A DNA stretch of 60,000 nucleotides from assembly GCF_910592395.1 (NCBI RefSeq), contig NC_088314.1, forward strand, positions 18,684,070 to 18,744,069, in the 5' to 3' direction. Positions within the stretch are counted from its first letter, which is position 1, and each line of letters begins with the position of its first letter. A program made the translations under genes and the position numbers. The notes below the pieces were generated by a model. The model was not told the DNA's origin. It worked only from the letters and a program-made list of their open reading frames with translations, and made no database searches. Source of the stretch: Lineus longissimus (lineage: Eukaryota > Nemertea > Pilidiophora > Heteronemertea > Lineidae). This document shows positions 1-12,070 of the stretch, piece by piece.

Positions 1-1157
1 GCAAACGAAAACATCGCCGGTAAAATATGATCTTCTCCGCTGAAAAAAACTCTACTATGAAGAACATGCGTTCGTTTACGAGGCATAGCCGGAATGGATG
101 TTCAGCTAACTGAGGTATCGCTAAAACATGGCTTCTGACTAGCGTAGCATGTGCGGTGGGCAAATGATGCTGTATTACATGTAGCAGGAGGCGGTCATTA
201 GCGGTTGTTGAATAACCGTGGAGAGGAAAAGAATTGAGTTTAAACAAGAGTCTATTCCATTATATTAGGCCAATAAAATTTGACAACTTGTTAAAATTAA
301 ATTGGTGGGTTTTTTGCCTTTGTTATTCATTATTTGGGAATGGGGGTACCCATCCAACTATCCTGTTATCAAAAAGGTTCAATCCCAATTCCCGATAGGT
401 CATCCCCAATACACAAAATTCAAAATGAAGATCGGAAATCTCATTTTTCATATTTTTCATATTATGTTGCAAACAGCACATCTATCGTGATTTTCTGACA
501 ATTTTCCTCCTGCCCGAATCCCGTTACTTTTGGCAATCACGGGTCCCGAAATAGACAAATCCCCCTTAGCAGTTACTTGTACACAACATCTGGTTGTATC
601 GTGAATGAGATACAAATATTCCCATAATTCTTCTCCCCTCGCAAAAAAAAAACATCTTCACCTGTGAAACAACTTTGTTTCATTCAAGGCCCAAATTCCA
701 GTAGTCTTTACATGCAAAAAATGTAATTTTTCATCTCAAGGCCAATCGATGGAATTTTTGGTTTATCATACAAGTCATAAATTCACTGAAACTGAAATTT
801 TAATGGGGAAGGAAGTGGGATTTGTTTTCAATATAGATAAATATTTATGCATCGCACTCCCCCGTTTCAATCAGAATCCTTTTTTTTCTAGTGCATGTTG
901 CAACATAGACATAAGTAGGATATACATGTAAGCAAACCTCGCAATTGTGTTCATTTTGACCTTTGGAATGTGGTTTTTGATTCGTCCTAAATGACAGACA
1001 AACGGTAATTAGGAAATGCGGAAGCCTTTTGTTTGATTTTTATTATTGCCTCATTTGAGGCATACTTCAGATGAATACGTGATATTAACTGTACTGATTT
1101 GACATTGTATTTGTTCCAGGAAAGAATTCACCGCGACATCCAATGATCATGTCCTCA
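1..1157. other. Non-coding sequence, nothing recognised
   Basis: AT-rich sequence with only short, scattered reading frames of about 60 codons that resemble no known protein. No tandem structure, inverted repeat or splice-like exon was seen. It is best treated as intergenic or as intron of an unseen gene. Confidence 0.5.
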
Positions 1158-1161
1158 TTAA

Positions 1162-1505
1162 AGGAATCCACCATTGGTATCTTATCCTGGGTCAGGAAAA
1201 TAGAAATGCAGTTATACACAATGCCGTAGTGCAGTTATTGTGCATGCCACTGTGCTAAAACTTGGTATGAATAGTATTTACACCTGTCTACACAACGGCA
1301 ATGTTGAAATTAATGTTCAGTACATTTCAACCAAATTGGAAAGTTTCGTTAAAATCCAATTTCCGACTTTCAACATTTCCAGCTCACCCCGATTCCATAA
1401 GTCCGAATTCTGAGATAATGAAATGGCCAGGGCCATTGTGCTCACCTCATGTGGATGAAAGATGGATGAAGAGCATTGTATTGTGTCATGTAGTGTTAGG
1501 TTTGA
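1162..1505 (+). mobile_element. TTAA-type MITE copy (related to 17045-17324)
   Basis: The left end follows a TTAA (1158-1161). The next 200 bases match the reverse complement of 17045-17324, including the shared words CCTGGGTCAGGAAAATAGAA, ACACAATGCCGTA and AAACTTGGTATG. The right end is not clearly bounded by TTAA, so the copy may be truncated or diverged and its end is approximate. TTAA targets are typical of the piggyBac and Kolobok superfamilies. No transposase is present, so this would be a non-autonomous copy. Confidence 0.5.
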
Positions 1506-1510
1506 TGTAG

Positions 1511-3760
1511 GTCCAAGCAATTACAATTTCCCCAAAATGGCCAATTTACAGTACATTTGACCTCTGTGACCTTGAAAAGATTCAATGTGTCACCAGGGTC
1601 TTTTTTGATTTCTAACTTTGTACTTTACTTCCTTGGTGAGCTGGCTTACAGTTCAAATCATGTGGAAGAGTAAGCCTTTATGCTGCTGGTAAACAGCCAA
1701 TCTCTGCACTCCCTGTGAACAGTCATTTTTATACCTGATGAATCTGGCCATCACCCAATTACTTGATAACTCATTCGATAATGGATCAAGTTCTTAATGA
1801 CCATAGAGGAAGATGCTATTGGAAGCTGGATTCAGCTGTCTTGGTGAGATCCGCGTGAGACCTGCAGCACCCTGGGTGTATTCCTTCGTCAACATCACAA
1901 AAGTGTCTCATCAACAGCATTGACAGATCATCATTGTTGAAGTTCAAGATGAGAGCAGTTTCAGCCAGCTCTGAATACACCTTATATGATTAATATATCC
2001 CTGTTAAAGCCAATGTTAAATGTCAAGGAAGAAAAGAATGTCTTTGATCAACTGATATCTGATGGGAAACTTGTTGGAAGTTTTATTTCTAAATCATGTG
2101 CCTGCAGCAGGTGACACCACTCATGCTTTGATGAGTGTTTAATCAGCTGGGCTGGTGTTGTATTCTAGATCTTTCAGGTGCCTGTGGCTAGGGAGTCAGT
2201 GACAAATATACGTTTTTAAACTTCTCCTTGAAAATGTTGATCAATATTCTCACAAACCACAAGTGCTTGACCCAATAATAAAGGTACTGACTCATCATTT
2301 TCTTGACATTCCCCCCTTTAACCAAACTAATCCAATCATCCATAATACTTAATCAAAGCTGTTAAAGAAAGGTATTGTGAGAACCATAATTGAAGCAGTA
2401 GCATGGCAGGCTTGACACCGGGACAATGGACAAAGGATTAGACTGGATTAATGAAAAGGAGGTTTGGGTCACATGACTTAATTAGCAGAACCAGTTCAAA
2501 CTGCCCTGTGCATTTTGAATCAGTGCTGGCTTGTCTTTGGACTGAAGTAAAAGTGTGGAAATTTGTGTCTCATTTTTCCTGAACAACTTTATCAAATTTA
2601 TCTGTATTTGAGGAATCGAAATTTGAAGAACTAACTTTGAAGTTGACTTGTTCAGCTTCAGCAGGAGATTCTTGAACTTTTCAACAGTTGAATATTTTTT
2701 TATGTTCCGATTTTTCTCTTTGAATGAGTTTCTTCTGGATGTTAGCTACTCTAAATTGGGCGAATACAACTTCTTTCCACTTTCCAAATGATCAGAACAG
2801 ATGCAGAGAAAACTAATCTTTCAAAGACCCACATGATGTGATGTCACATCATCAGTATATCTTTGAGCCAAGAATCAGACATCAGTTTCTCAAACTTTTC
2901 TGCTGATGCATGCCCGAAATGTTGATGTAGTTTCTTGGCGATCTTTTTCTTTGACTCTCAGTTTCGAACAGTTCAGGTACTTGATGTACTGATTCATCCT
3001 ACATGTTTAGTGCAACACTTTTGACCGCGCCTTGGCCGGCAGTGGTCACACTGAAGAAACCAGCCAAATCTGGTCACCGGACTTCTTGTCTGAACAAGTT
3101 GTTTGAACGACCCTGTAAAGCTTTTGTGGTCAGGTAACACTGAAATCAAGAACTGATTAAGAACTTCTGACTCATCAGTGTTCTCTTGATACCACGTAAA
3201 ATACAATTTCAAATGATGTTATAAATCAATCAATCAAAAACTTTTGGCAACCACTATCCCGCCTGTTGTGTCACACCGACTGTAACTAGCTGAAGAGGGA
3301 AGTAGGCTGTTATGGATGTCAGACAGTGGTCTCCCTGGCATCTGCTTGCAATTTTTGTTGACACTCTACCGTGATCTCAAGGACCTGGCTTTATCTAATG
3401 ATACGTTTGCAGGGGGAGAGCGGGGGAAGGGTGGAAGAGCCAGTCACCCCCCCCCCCCCCTGGGAGCAAGATTCCTGAAAGGGTGTCTTCGGAAAGGGCA
3501 AGCATTTGTTCGCCATTAAACACAAGATTTTAATCCTTGTCTTGGGTGTCTTTGAGAGAACTGATCACACACAATTCCCAACCTACTCGTCAGCCATGCT
3601 GACAGATTAGCTGGGTCGAACGTGTTGCTGAGATGTTTTTGAAGAAGAGATACTTGACTTCTTGTCTAAACAGTACCATTCTGCCCCCTCTAAGGCATAC
3701 AGTGGTAACTAATAAACTGACTGCGAAATGAAAGCAAGTTGAACATGAGATGCTCATCAT
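1511..3760. other. Non-coding sequence, weakly repetitive
   Basis: No supportable gene. A C-run lies at about 3449-3461. The phrase AGAAAACTAATCT followed by CAAAGACCCA occurs at about 2812 and again at about 3778, hinting at an old, decayed duplication. Reading frames on both strands are short and unlike known proteins. Confidence 0.4.
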
Positions 3761-3839
3761 TCCGTCTCGGGTTGCAGAGAAAACTAATCTCGCAAAGACC
3801 CAAGAGTCCAGAGTAGTTATCTAGTAATAGTGCAGTGAG

Positions 3840-4310
3840 TCGACTGTGTTTCCTCCGTCTCTCTGTTCAGGAAAAAAAATGCTTCAGTCCTGGTTCAGTT
3901 AATCATGTTGCAGCTTTCAGCATCATTTCAGATATTTTGATTGCCATGGATCATTGAATGCCGATGGCCAACCTAGTCCACAAAGGCAAGACAACCGAGA
4001 TAAGATCTCTGAGCCTTGAGTTTCTTAATGAGCATAGAATTGTGTTGGTTTCAAGAGAAGGTGAGAAGTAAGCTTTTAATCGTCCTCTAATAGAGCAGAC
4101 TGTGATACCAGCGTCGGGCACTTGATACTAAGCAGCAATCTCTCTGATCAGACCAGTTTATGCTCTAGCCCTGTTTAAGTAATCATGTTGCATCTTTCAG
4201 CATTTTTCCAGAGCCTATTGAATCGTTGAATGCCGATGGCTCCACTTGCACACTCAAGGAAGACAGCCAAGCCCAACGTGCGATCTTTGAGCATGGAGTT
4301 TACCCAGAGC
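3840..4310 (+). repeat. Degenerate two-copy tandem duplication, ~283-bp offset
   Basis: The block from about 3880 to 4020 recurs diverged at about 4165-4300. Both copies contain TAATCATGTTGCA, CTTTCAGCAT and GAATGCCGATGGC in the same order, about 283 bases apart. That offset is close to the 281-bp period of the array starting about 350 bases further right, although the sequences do not obviously match. Confidence 0.5.
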
Positions 4311-4654
4311 ACAGGTTTGTGCTGACAGATTCACACATTACCAAGTGTCAACCACTGTGCATCACAGACACATGCATAATGCTTTCTCTGAAATCAGAAA
4401 AGATACTTTTTAAGGAGATATTTCTTATCTTTGCAACTGTTTCATGTTTGGTACTGTCAGGGTTATATCATTCTCCCTCACCACCATAACTGCCCGCACT
4501 GACTGCACTGCCCCTCTTCCCAACTTAACTCTCCTGACCTGCCAAGCACTATAATTGCCTTTACCTTGCATGAAGTTCCTACCTGCATCCACCTGGCACA
4601 TTATGAAATAACCCCGACTGTATCACATGATGAAATATTTGCTGCTATGAATCA

Positions 4655-6490
4655 AAGATTTTTCTGCGAGTTTTGAGATACCTTGCTATTGATCGGTATA
4701 ACTGCATGATTTCAGATTCTCATATTTTTAAGTTTCAAGAAGTCTACAGGAATACAAGCTTGGAGAGGACAGGTTGCAGATCTTGGATTTTCAAGGACTT
4801 GGGGATGACTACGAATGATTGTAGTTGAGGTAGGTCAAGGTAGGTCTCACGATCCTGTATTTTTCAACAAGTTTTAACATAACTTGCTAAGGGTCAGAGA
4901 TTTTTCAGTGAGATTTAAAACATCTTGCTAGGCATCGGATTTATCAGCGAGATTTAAGATATCTTGCTAGTGATCGGTATAATTGCATGATTTCAGATTC
5001 TCATATTTTTAAGGTTCAAGAAGTCTACAGGAATACATGCTTGGAGAGAACTGGTTGCAGATCTTGGATTTTCAAGGACTTGGGGATGACTTCGAATGAT
5101 TGTAGTTGAGGTAGGTCAAGGTAGGTCTCACGATCCTGTATTTTTCAGTAAGTTTTAACATAACTTGCTAAGGGTCAGAGATTTTTCAGGGAGATTTAAG
5201 ACATCTTGCTAGGCATCGGATTTATCAGCGAGATTTAAGATATCTTGCTAGTGATCGGTATGATTGCATGATTTCAGATTCTCATATTTTTAAGGTTCAA
5301 GAAGTCTACAGGAATACAAGCTTGGAGAGGACAGGTTGCAGATCTTGGATTTTCAAGGACTTGGGGATGACTACGAATGATTGTAGTTGAGGTAGGTCAA
5401 GGTAGGTCTCACGATCCTGTATTTTTCAGTAAGTTTTAACATAACTTGCTAACGGTCAGAGATTTTTCAGTGAGATTTAAGACATCTTGCTAGGCATCGG
5501 ATTTATCAGCGAGATTTAAGATATCTTGCTAGTGATCGGTATAATTGCATGATTTCAGATTCTCATATTTTTAATGTTCAAGAAGTCTACAGGAATACAA
5601 GCTTGGAGAGGACAGGTTGCGGATCTTGGATTTTCATGGACTTGGGGATGACTACGAATGATTGTAGTTGAGGTAGGTCAAGGTAGGTCGCACGATCCTG
5701 TATTTTTCAGCAGGTTTTAACATAACTTGCTAAGGGTCAGAGATTTTTCAGTGAGATTTAAGACATCTTGCTAGGCATCGGATTTATCAGCGAGATTTAA
5801 GATATCTTGCTAGTGATCGGTATGATTGCATGATTTCAGATTCTCATATTTTTAAGGTTCAAGAAGTCTACAGGAATACAAGCTTGGAGAGGACAGGTTG
5901 CAGATCTTGGATTTTCAAGGACTTGGGGATGACTACGAATGATTGTAGTTGAGGTAGGTCAAGGTGGGTCTCACGATCCTGTATTTTTCAGTTAGTTTTA
6001 ACATAACTTGCTAAGGACCAGAGATTTTTCAGTGAGATTTAAGACATCTTGTTGGCATCAGATTTATCAGCGAGATTTAAGATATCTTGCTAGTGATCGG
6101 TATAATTGCATGATTTCAGATTCTCATATTTTTAAGGTTCAAGAAGTCTACAGGAACACAAGGACAGCGGATCTTGGATTTTCAAGGACTTGGGGATGAC
6201 TATGAATGATTGGAGGCAGGTCAAGGTAGGTGTCTCGATCCTGCAATTTTCAGCAAGCATAATATAACTTGCTAAGGCTCAGATTTATGAGCAAGATTTT
6301 TTATGATATACGTTGCTAAGGATAACAGATTTTTTAGCAAGATTTAAGATATTTACTGCAAGCATTCACCTTGAATGCGTCATTCAGATTCTCATATTGG
6401 GTTCAATTTGTCAACAGGTATACAAGCCAGGTGAAGGTTGCACTTGCAGATCTTGGAATTGGACTCGGGATGACCATGAATGACCCACCA
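4655..6490 (+). repeat. 281-bp higher-order tandem repeat array, ~6.5 copies
   Basis: The word GCTTGGAGAG recurs at 4758, 5039, 5320, 5601 and 5882, exactly 281 bases apart, and a degraded copy follows at about 6154. Each unit contains three consecutive submonomers of about 39-41 bases (consensus ATTTTTCAGNGAGATTTAAG followed by a CTTGCTAG-type core). A longer unique part follows with AGATCTTGGATTTTCAAGG and GGTAGGTCAAGGTAGGTC. The central units are nearly identical. The last unit, after about 6240, is strongly diverged, and fragments persist to about 6870. Short open frames inside follow from the period and are not genes. Confidence 0.9.
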
Positions 6491-6996
6491 GAGGTGGAGA
6501 GCCAACGTAATGTTGGTGTGTTAATCCTGTCATTAGCTTGGGCACAAAATTGTGCAGGCCATAAGGTTTCTTTGGAATGGAATGATTCAGCAATGGCTAT
6601 GCAATATAATGTACCTTTACAGACAACAACCATTTCATTCCAGACCTAAATTTTTGAAGGCTTTGTTTTTTAGACATTTGGATCTAAGTACAATGCATTC
6701 CTTGGCCCCCAAATAATCTAAGAACATCAATAACAGGAAGACAATAAGGATGCAATAGAGGATTTCTAGCAAGTTCTTAAAAAGCTTGCCAATGATCAGT
6801 TTTGTTACAATTTGATTATGTCATTCTGTTTAATTTTAAGGTTTAACAAGTGAAAAGGTGAAGGCTTGGTAATTTGGCTCTCATGCCATGGAGCAACTGG
6901 ATGCTGGACAACATCCTGGATACTCTTGATTGTGTCAATAACTGTAGTATAATGTGTGCAACAAATTGTCAGACAAATATTTATGCTTTGCTTAAG
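6491..6996. other. Non-coding sequence with decayed edge of the 281-bp array
   Basis: The stretch at about 6770-6870 still resembles array submonomers (AGCAAGTT...AAGCTTGCCAATGATCAG and a later AAGGTTTAACAAGTG). The rest shows nothing recognisable. The overlapping frames on both strands at 6371-6649 are short and resemble no family. Confidence 0.4.
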
Positions 6997-7165
6997 GAAT
7001 TGAACCCGAGGCGGAGGACCTTGGTTGAGTCACCAAGACACAGGGTGGAGCTAAAATACAGTCCAAACCCGAGCCGACAGTCCAAACCCGAGCCTGTCGA
7101 AATTTTAGCTCCACCCGAGAGTGTCTTGGTAACTCAACCAAGGTCCGAAGCCGAGGGTTCAATTT
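6997..7165. mobile_element. Foldback/MITE-like inverted repeat, ~65-bp arms
   Basis: The left arm (about 6997-7061) begins GAATTGAACCCGAGGC and continues GGACCTTGGTTGAGTCACCA. The right arm (about 7101-7165) is its imperfect reverse complement. The short spacer holds a direct repeat of CAGTCCAAACCCGAGCC. The structure predicts a stable hairpin. No coding capacity is seen. It is probably a miniature inverted-repeat element, superfamily unknown. Confidence 0.75.
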
Positions 7166-8427
7166 CTATTCTAAAATACCTCAAACTTAAAAAGATAGGC
7201 CACGAAAATAACTTGAATATGTGCGAATTTGGCAAATTCCATCCATCGCCGGTAGCGCCGTTATATACATTATGTTAGCGCGCATAGGAAGTCCGCATCG
7301 GCTCGCTCAAGTGATGCTAAAATCCGCGCAAATGGGCTATTTGGAGCGTTTTTCTCGGCAAATATGTGTAGTGCTCATTAAAAAACTTAGGGTGGTTGAT
7401 GCTTCCTTGACTGATTTGTGTTTGAAGCAGTGTTTTGAGAGCCTCAAACTTCTGAAGTGAGGTGAAATTCCTTTGACGTGACGTGTGCATGGTTTCCACA
7501 TTTTAGTGCAACCCGAGGGAACTTTGGTAGAGCATCTTGGTTGCGTGTCAAAACACTCCGCTCTCAGAACGAGGCTTATGCATTTTCCATTTAAAAGTTG
7601 ACTTTACGGTGCCAAGGTATTTTAGAATTTTAAACCACAATGTCACCATCCTAAATCATATTCTTTTGTGAATCAATGATTTTTGTACCCTTTAGAATTA
7701 ATGCATGAAATGTTTTAAAGCCTGAACGCTTTGACAAGGGGGGGGAGCTGGTATTCCACTGCACTGGTATTGGTGATTTTGCCACCGATAAATTTGAATA
7801 TTGTGTCATCTTCCTGAGCCCGGAGTAGAACCTTTTTTCTGAGTACGTAGTCTCTTTTTATTCATTTCAGTCTTTGATTTTGATCAATATATATATTCTT
7901 TTTTTAAATAGTTTTTTCAATTTTTGAAAATGATATTTTCTTTTTAGGTAAATGTACATGTTCTTTATTATTGCTAGGATAGATATGGGTCAGGCCTGTG
8001 GGTTCTGATGGCATTATTACCTTGACAGGCAGAAAGTGCCGTCCAGGCCTTGTCGTTAGTGTAGGCTTTCGTGATAGGATTGGGACCAGTGAGTGTGGTA
8101 GGTGTAGGCGCAACGTATCTAAGGTTAGGCACTCACTGGTCTCTCTCTCTCGAGGAAGATGACACAATCTGAGTTACCAAGCTGCAAATCAGAAATACAA
8201 TTTTCTTACTGGTAAACATGGAGCCAATTCTTTGGTTTAATCAACTTTTTAAATGTTGTTCTTTGAGATGACTGTAATTGTATTTTCTCTGCTGATATTG
8301 TTTATAACTGAATGTACAGTAAACATACAAATTACATTGATAATAAACTACCAGTATGCTGTATGTCATGTCATTTGAATTTTGTTGTGTGTTCTTCTGT
8401 TAAAATTTTTCACGTAAATTCATGCCT
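7166..8427. other. Non-coding sequence, nothing recognised
   Basis: Reading frames at 7221-7460 (+) and 7904-8167 (-) are short, lack recognisable motifs and sit in low-complexity or AT-rich surroundings. A G-run lies at 7739-7746. Confidence 0.4.
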
Positions 8428-8810
8428 CTACTGTAAACCCGCCCAGGAGTGGTCTGAACCCCCCAATATGGCAGCACCTACTGACTCCATCATTTTATAT
8501 AGGTCCCTACTGTAAACTCACCCAAGAACTGTCCGAACCTTGAATAAGCAGCACAAGCCCATTCTATCACATGTACTGGTACCCACTACTGTAAACACAC
8601 CCAGAAGCTGTCCCTACGATCAATATGGCAGCACCATAGGTCCCCACTGTAAACTTGCCCAGGAGTTGTCCCGACCTGTATGGCTGCACCCGCTACATAT
8701 ATGACACTGAAAACTCTCCCAGGAGCTGTCCAAACCTTGAATATGGCAGCACCTGCTAGATCAATATGCATGAGTTCGTACTCGAAATTCACCCAGGAGC
8801 TGTGTCTGTG
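8428..8810 (+). repeat. Degenerate tandem repeat, ~60-80-bp unit, ~5 copies
   Basis: The pattern ACTGTAAAC followed by CYCACCCAGGAGCTGTCC and then AATATGGCAGCACC recurs five to six times with substitutions and small indels (about 8430, 8510, 8590, 8647, 8709, 8780). The copies are old and diverged. The long minus-strand frame here (8586-8960) runs through the repeats and is probably a by-product. Confidence 0.7.
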
Positions 8811-9636
8811 GCTGTACGACCATGAAAAAATTAAACTTGCCCCCATTTCCCAGTAACTAATTCGGGGCAAGCCGTCATCTTGGATATAAGTACATTGATC
8901 CATCAACATTACGTAAAACTGAAATTGTCTTGATTGAAAGACACTGAAATGTCTGAGCACGAAAAGAGTGTTTGATGCATAGATATCCGAGGACAGAAAC
9001 TGTATCAGAGTCTTTCACTGTTCAGTAAGCTGGTCCCAAACTGTTTTACAATCCTTATGACATTGTTGACAGATGTGAGAAATACAGCTTCATGACCAAG
9101 TTCAAACTTTGATATTAAGGTGGCATGAACTCGAACTTGGCATATATCAAAGCCAGTACATTCAAGGTACGATTGAGTTTGAAAACTTGAAGACAGTGAG
9201 TTTACATAAATATGACGAATTCAAAAGAAGGAAGCTGTTTGATAATATCTGTGTACAAGAAAAGGTGAAACTTCACGAGGTAGTCTTAATTGTCTGCTAA
9301 ATCTTTGTGGCTCTCTGATGAAGGGGGAATGGTCTTTACAGGATGGCCCAAAATAACTGTTGAGATTTTAGCAGGAATTAGGTTGGGCAGTGGAATCCAC
9401 CAGGATTCAGCTGAAATTAAATGGAGCCACTTTAAAATTGCTATAACCTCATTATTCAGTCTAACATCAGCCAGGTGCAAACACAGACCCAGTCTCAGTC
9501 AACCAGCATGGCCAATCAGTGGCAGGTATACAATCGCAAGCCACGAGTACAAGTTGCATTGGATTCTAAGGGTTAATTTACCATAACTTTTCATTGCAGT
9601 CTGAACTAAAAAGAACAATAACGTACACCATCGATC
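8811..9636. other. Non-coding sequence, nothing recognised
   Basis: Several overlapping 60-98-codon frames on both strands, none with a recognisable domain or convincing splice sites. Confidence 0.35.
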
Positions 9637-9640
9637 TTAA

Positions 9641-9973
9641 AGGGAACTGGAACCGCAGAGCGATTTATTCAACTTTCGACTTTCACCGCCCGAGAAAGTC
9701 AAACTTCCAACTTCCTATTCGAGTTCAGATTTGTAGCTCCGCCCCCAGTGCCCGAGCATGCGCAGTTCAATTTGTCATTATTGAGAATCATGTGAGAATC
9801 ACGTGAGTCATGCGATCTTTCATTCATGAGTTTTCGTAGTAAATTCCATAGTAGTGACGTCACTCAATGATTGACAGCTAGGCGCCCCCTTCATTCATGT
9901 CTCGTTCTGATCACCCGATACGCGGGAAATGAAAACGAGGTCATACGAACTGCCTTGGCGGTTTCAGTTCCCT
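9641..9973. mobile_element. TTAA-flanked MITE (piggyBac/Kolobok type)
   Basis: The element is bounded by TTAA on both sides (9637-9640 and 9974-9977). The left terminus AGGGAACTGGAACCGC matches the reverse complement of the right terminus (GCGGTTTCAGTTCCCT) with one mismatch. Length is 333 bases and there is no transposase frame. The interior is GC-richer than its surroundings (GCTCCGCCCCCAGTGCCCGAG at about 9734). TTAA duplication is a hallmark of piggyBac and Kolobok elements; which one cannot be decided here. Confidence 0.8.
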
Positions 9974-9977
9974 TTAA

Positions 9978-11312
9978 CATTGTCCAAAGTGACTTTTTCC
10001 ACCGCCCATTTTCGCTCATGAATGCAAATTAGGCTTTCTCCCCTGAAGCACTTACTAAACATAACCCACATTGTGCCATCTTGCCCCAAGCACTTTTTAT
10101 ACCATAACCAACAAAAACACGCGCGGAATAATAACCTGAGGAGAGTGACAAAACCACATAGAACAAACACATCTTGCGAATGAAATATCAACATAACCTC
10201 ATACCAGGGGTCATTGTACACATGCTGAAGTACATTCCGGAGTGTGTGATAAGAAACTTAGGAGCAAGGTTTAGAAGTCAAAGAATCTGCCGGAAGATCC
10301 AAAAGCGGCAAAATATTTTGATTGAATTTTGATCTGTTGGGAAAAACTAATAATAATCTTGACCAAGATGATAACGTATGTTTATTTAATTTGGGACTAC
10401 GCCAATGGCTATGCTATCAATAATAGCAACAGAGATTCTTAAGCCCTAATAATATCAAGGAGGGAATTTGATCTGGAAATTTGTTCGCTAATATCTAAAG
10501 GAAGTAAAATTGTTTCTGAAGGCCTTGAAGTGCTGCAAAAACGACAATTTAGATTGCTGTAACTTGAGATTATAACTAGCGCGTAGGTTGTGCGTAACTC
10601 GGGCCTAGGTCGCGCATAAAATATGCAAAATAGAGAGAGATAATGCGTCACTGATGTGTTATTGACACACAACTTGGTGTATATGACGCGAAGCAGGATG
10701 GAGGTCAATTGTGATTGGGACTGTACACTCACAGCCAGGATAATTTTTCATTTTACCTTGTGACACAGTTAAAAGTTAATGGAATTATTTTGATATCTTG
10801 ATTATTTTGATATAAAAAGATTTACGGCCTTACAGCGATAGTAAAGATATGAGTACCATCATGATTATCAAAAAACAAACACAAAATTTATTATGAAAGT
10901 CGTAAAAACTTTGACAAGTTGTATAATTCAATAAATACGAGAGTGCATTTTTTGTTCCAAGTGAATGTTGGCAGGAATTTTATGTGGGACATCCACAATG
11001 TACATAAGAACCTTAAGCAAACAAATCGTGAAATAAACTTGGGAGATTTATTGATTTGCCTCTTCAAAAGTTAAACTATCTATACTTTCAGAGCATTGTC
11101 TGCAAGATAGGCCAACAATGTTACATTCGATTTTCGATGAAATCACGCTAGACAGTCGTCGGAGTCAGTAGATAACATTTAAAATCGTACAAAATACAGG
11201 TTTTTGTGAGACACAAGGAAGATAAAATTGACCTAATTTCTGTGTCAATATATTGCCACATCAAAATACATTGGGCATTTAAATCGGCCAATCAAAGGAG
11301 AAATGTCATGGC
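9978..11312. other. Non-coding sequence, nothing recognised
   Basis: Mostly AT-rich. Minus-strand frames at 9964-10221 and 10439-10732 are short and carry no domain signature. No clear repeat structure. Confidence 0.4.
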
Positions 11313-11315
11313 AAT

Positions 11316-11996
11316 GTGCCTGGTGGCGGATTTAGGCGATCCTGTCGGAGGCGTGCACCCCCCTTTTCAACACAGAGCAATGATTTTCAGGGGGCCTCTC
11401 CCAACAAAAAAGGACAAGAATTTCTAATTTCAGCTCACAGATGACCAGAAAACTCATATTTTGCTCTGACATTTCAAGATTTTTCAGGGGAAGGGGCAAG
11501 ACCCTACTCATTTTTACCTTTGTGCTCTCTGGTTGGGACTGCGTGCCTGGTGGCGGATTTAGGCGATCCTGTCGGAGGCGTGCACCCCCCTTTTCAACAC
11601 AGAGCAATGATTTTCAGGGGGCCTCTCCCAACAAAAAAGGACAAGAATTTCTAATTTCAGCTCACAGATGACCAGAAAACTCATATTTTGCTCTGACATT
11701 TCAAGATTTTTCAGGGGAAGGGGCAAGACCCTACTCATTTTTACCTTTGTGCTCTCTGGTTGGGACTGCGTGCCTGGTGGCGGATTTAGGCGATCCTGTC
11801 GGAGGCGTGCACCCCCCTTTTCAACACAGAGCAATGATTTTCAGGGGGCCTCTCCCAACAAAAAAGGACAAGAATTTCTAATTTCAGCTCACAGATGACC
11901 AGAAAACTCATATTTTGCTCTGACATTTCAAGATTTTTCAGGGGAAGGGGCAAGACCCTACTCATTTTTACCTTTGTGCTCTCTGGTTGGGACTGC
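11316..11996 (+). repeat. Three near-perfect 227-bp tandem copies
   Basis: Units start at 11316, 11543 and 11770 (GTGCCTGGTGGCGGATTTAG). The spacing is exactly 227 bases and the copies look essentially identical, so the amplification is recent. Paired plus- and minus-strand frames of 76 and 91 codons appear once per unit and are a consequence of the repetition. The right flank (about 11997-12032) contains a sequence whose reverse complement resembles the unit start (TGGTGGAGCCAGATTTGGGG against TGGTGGCGGATTTAGG). The whole may therefore be a terminal-inverted-repeat element whose interior was tandemly expanded. Confidence 0.92.
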
Positions 11997-12070
11997 GTGC
12001 CCCCTTCCCCAAATCTGGCTCCACCATTGCTACAACTAGCAAATACAGCTGCACCACTATTACGCTGAAG

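Noticed and set aside
11332-11898. Repeated 76- and 91-codon frames
   Set aside because: Identical products recur once per 227-bp unit on opposite strands; they are a consequence of tandem duplication of non-coding DNA.
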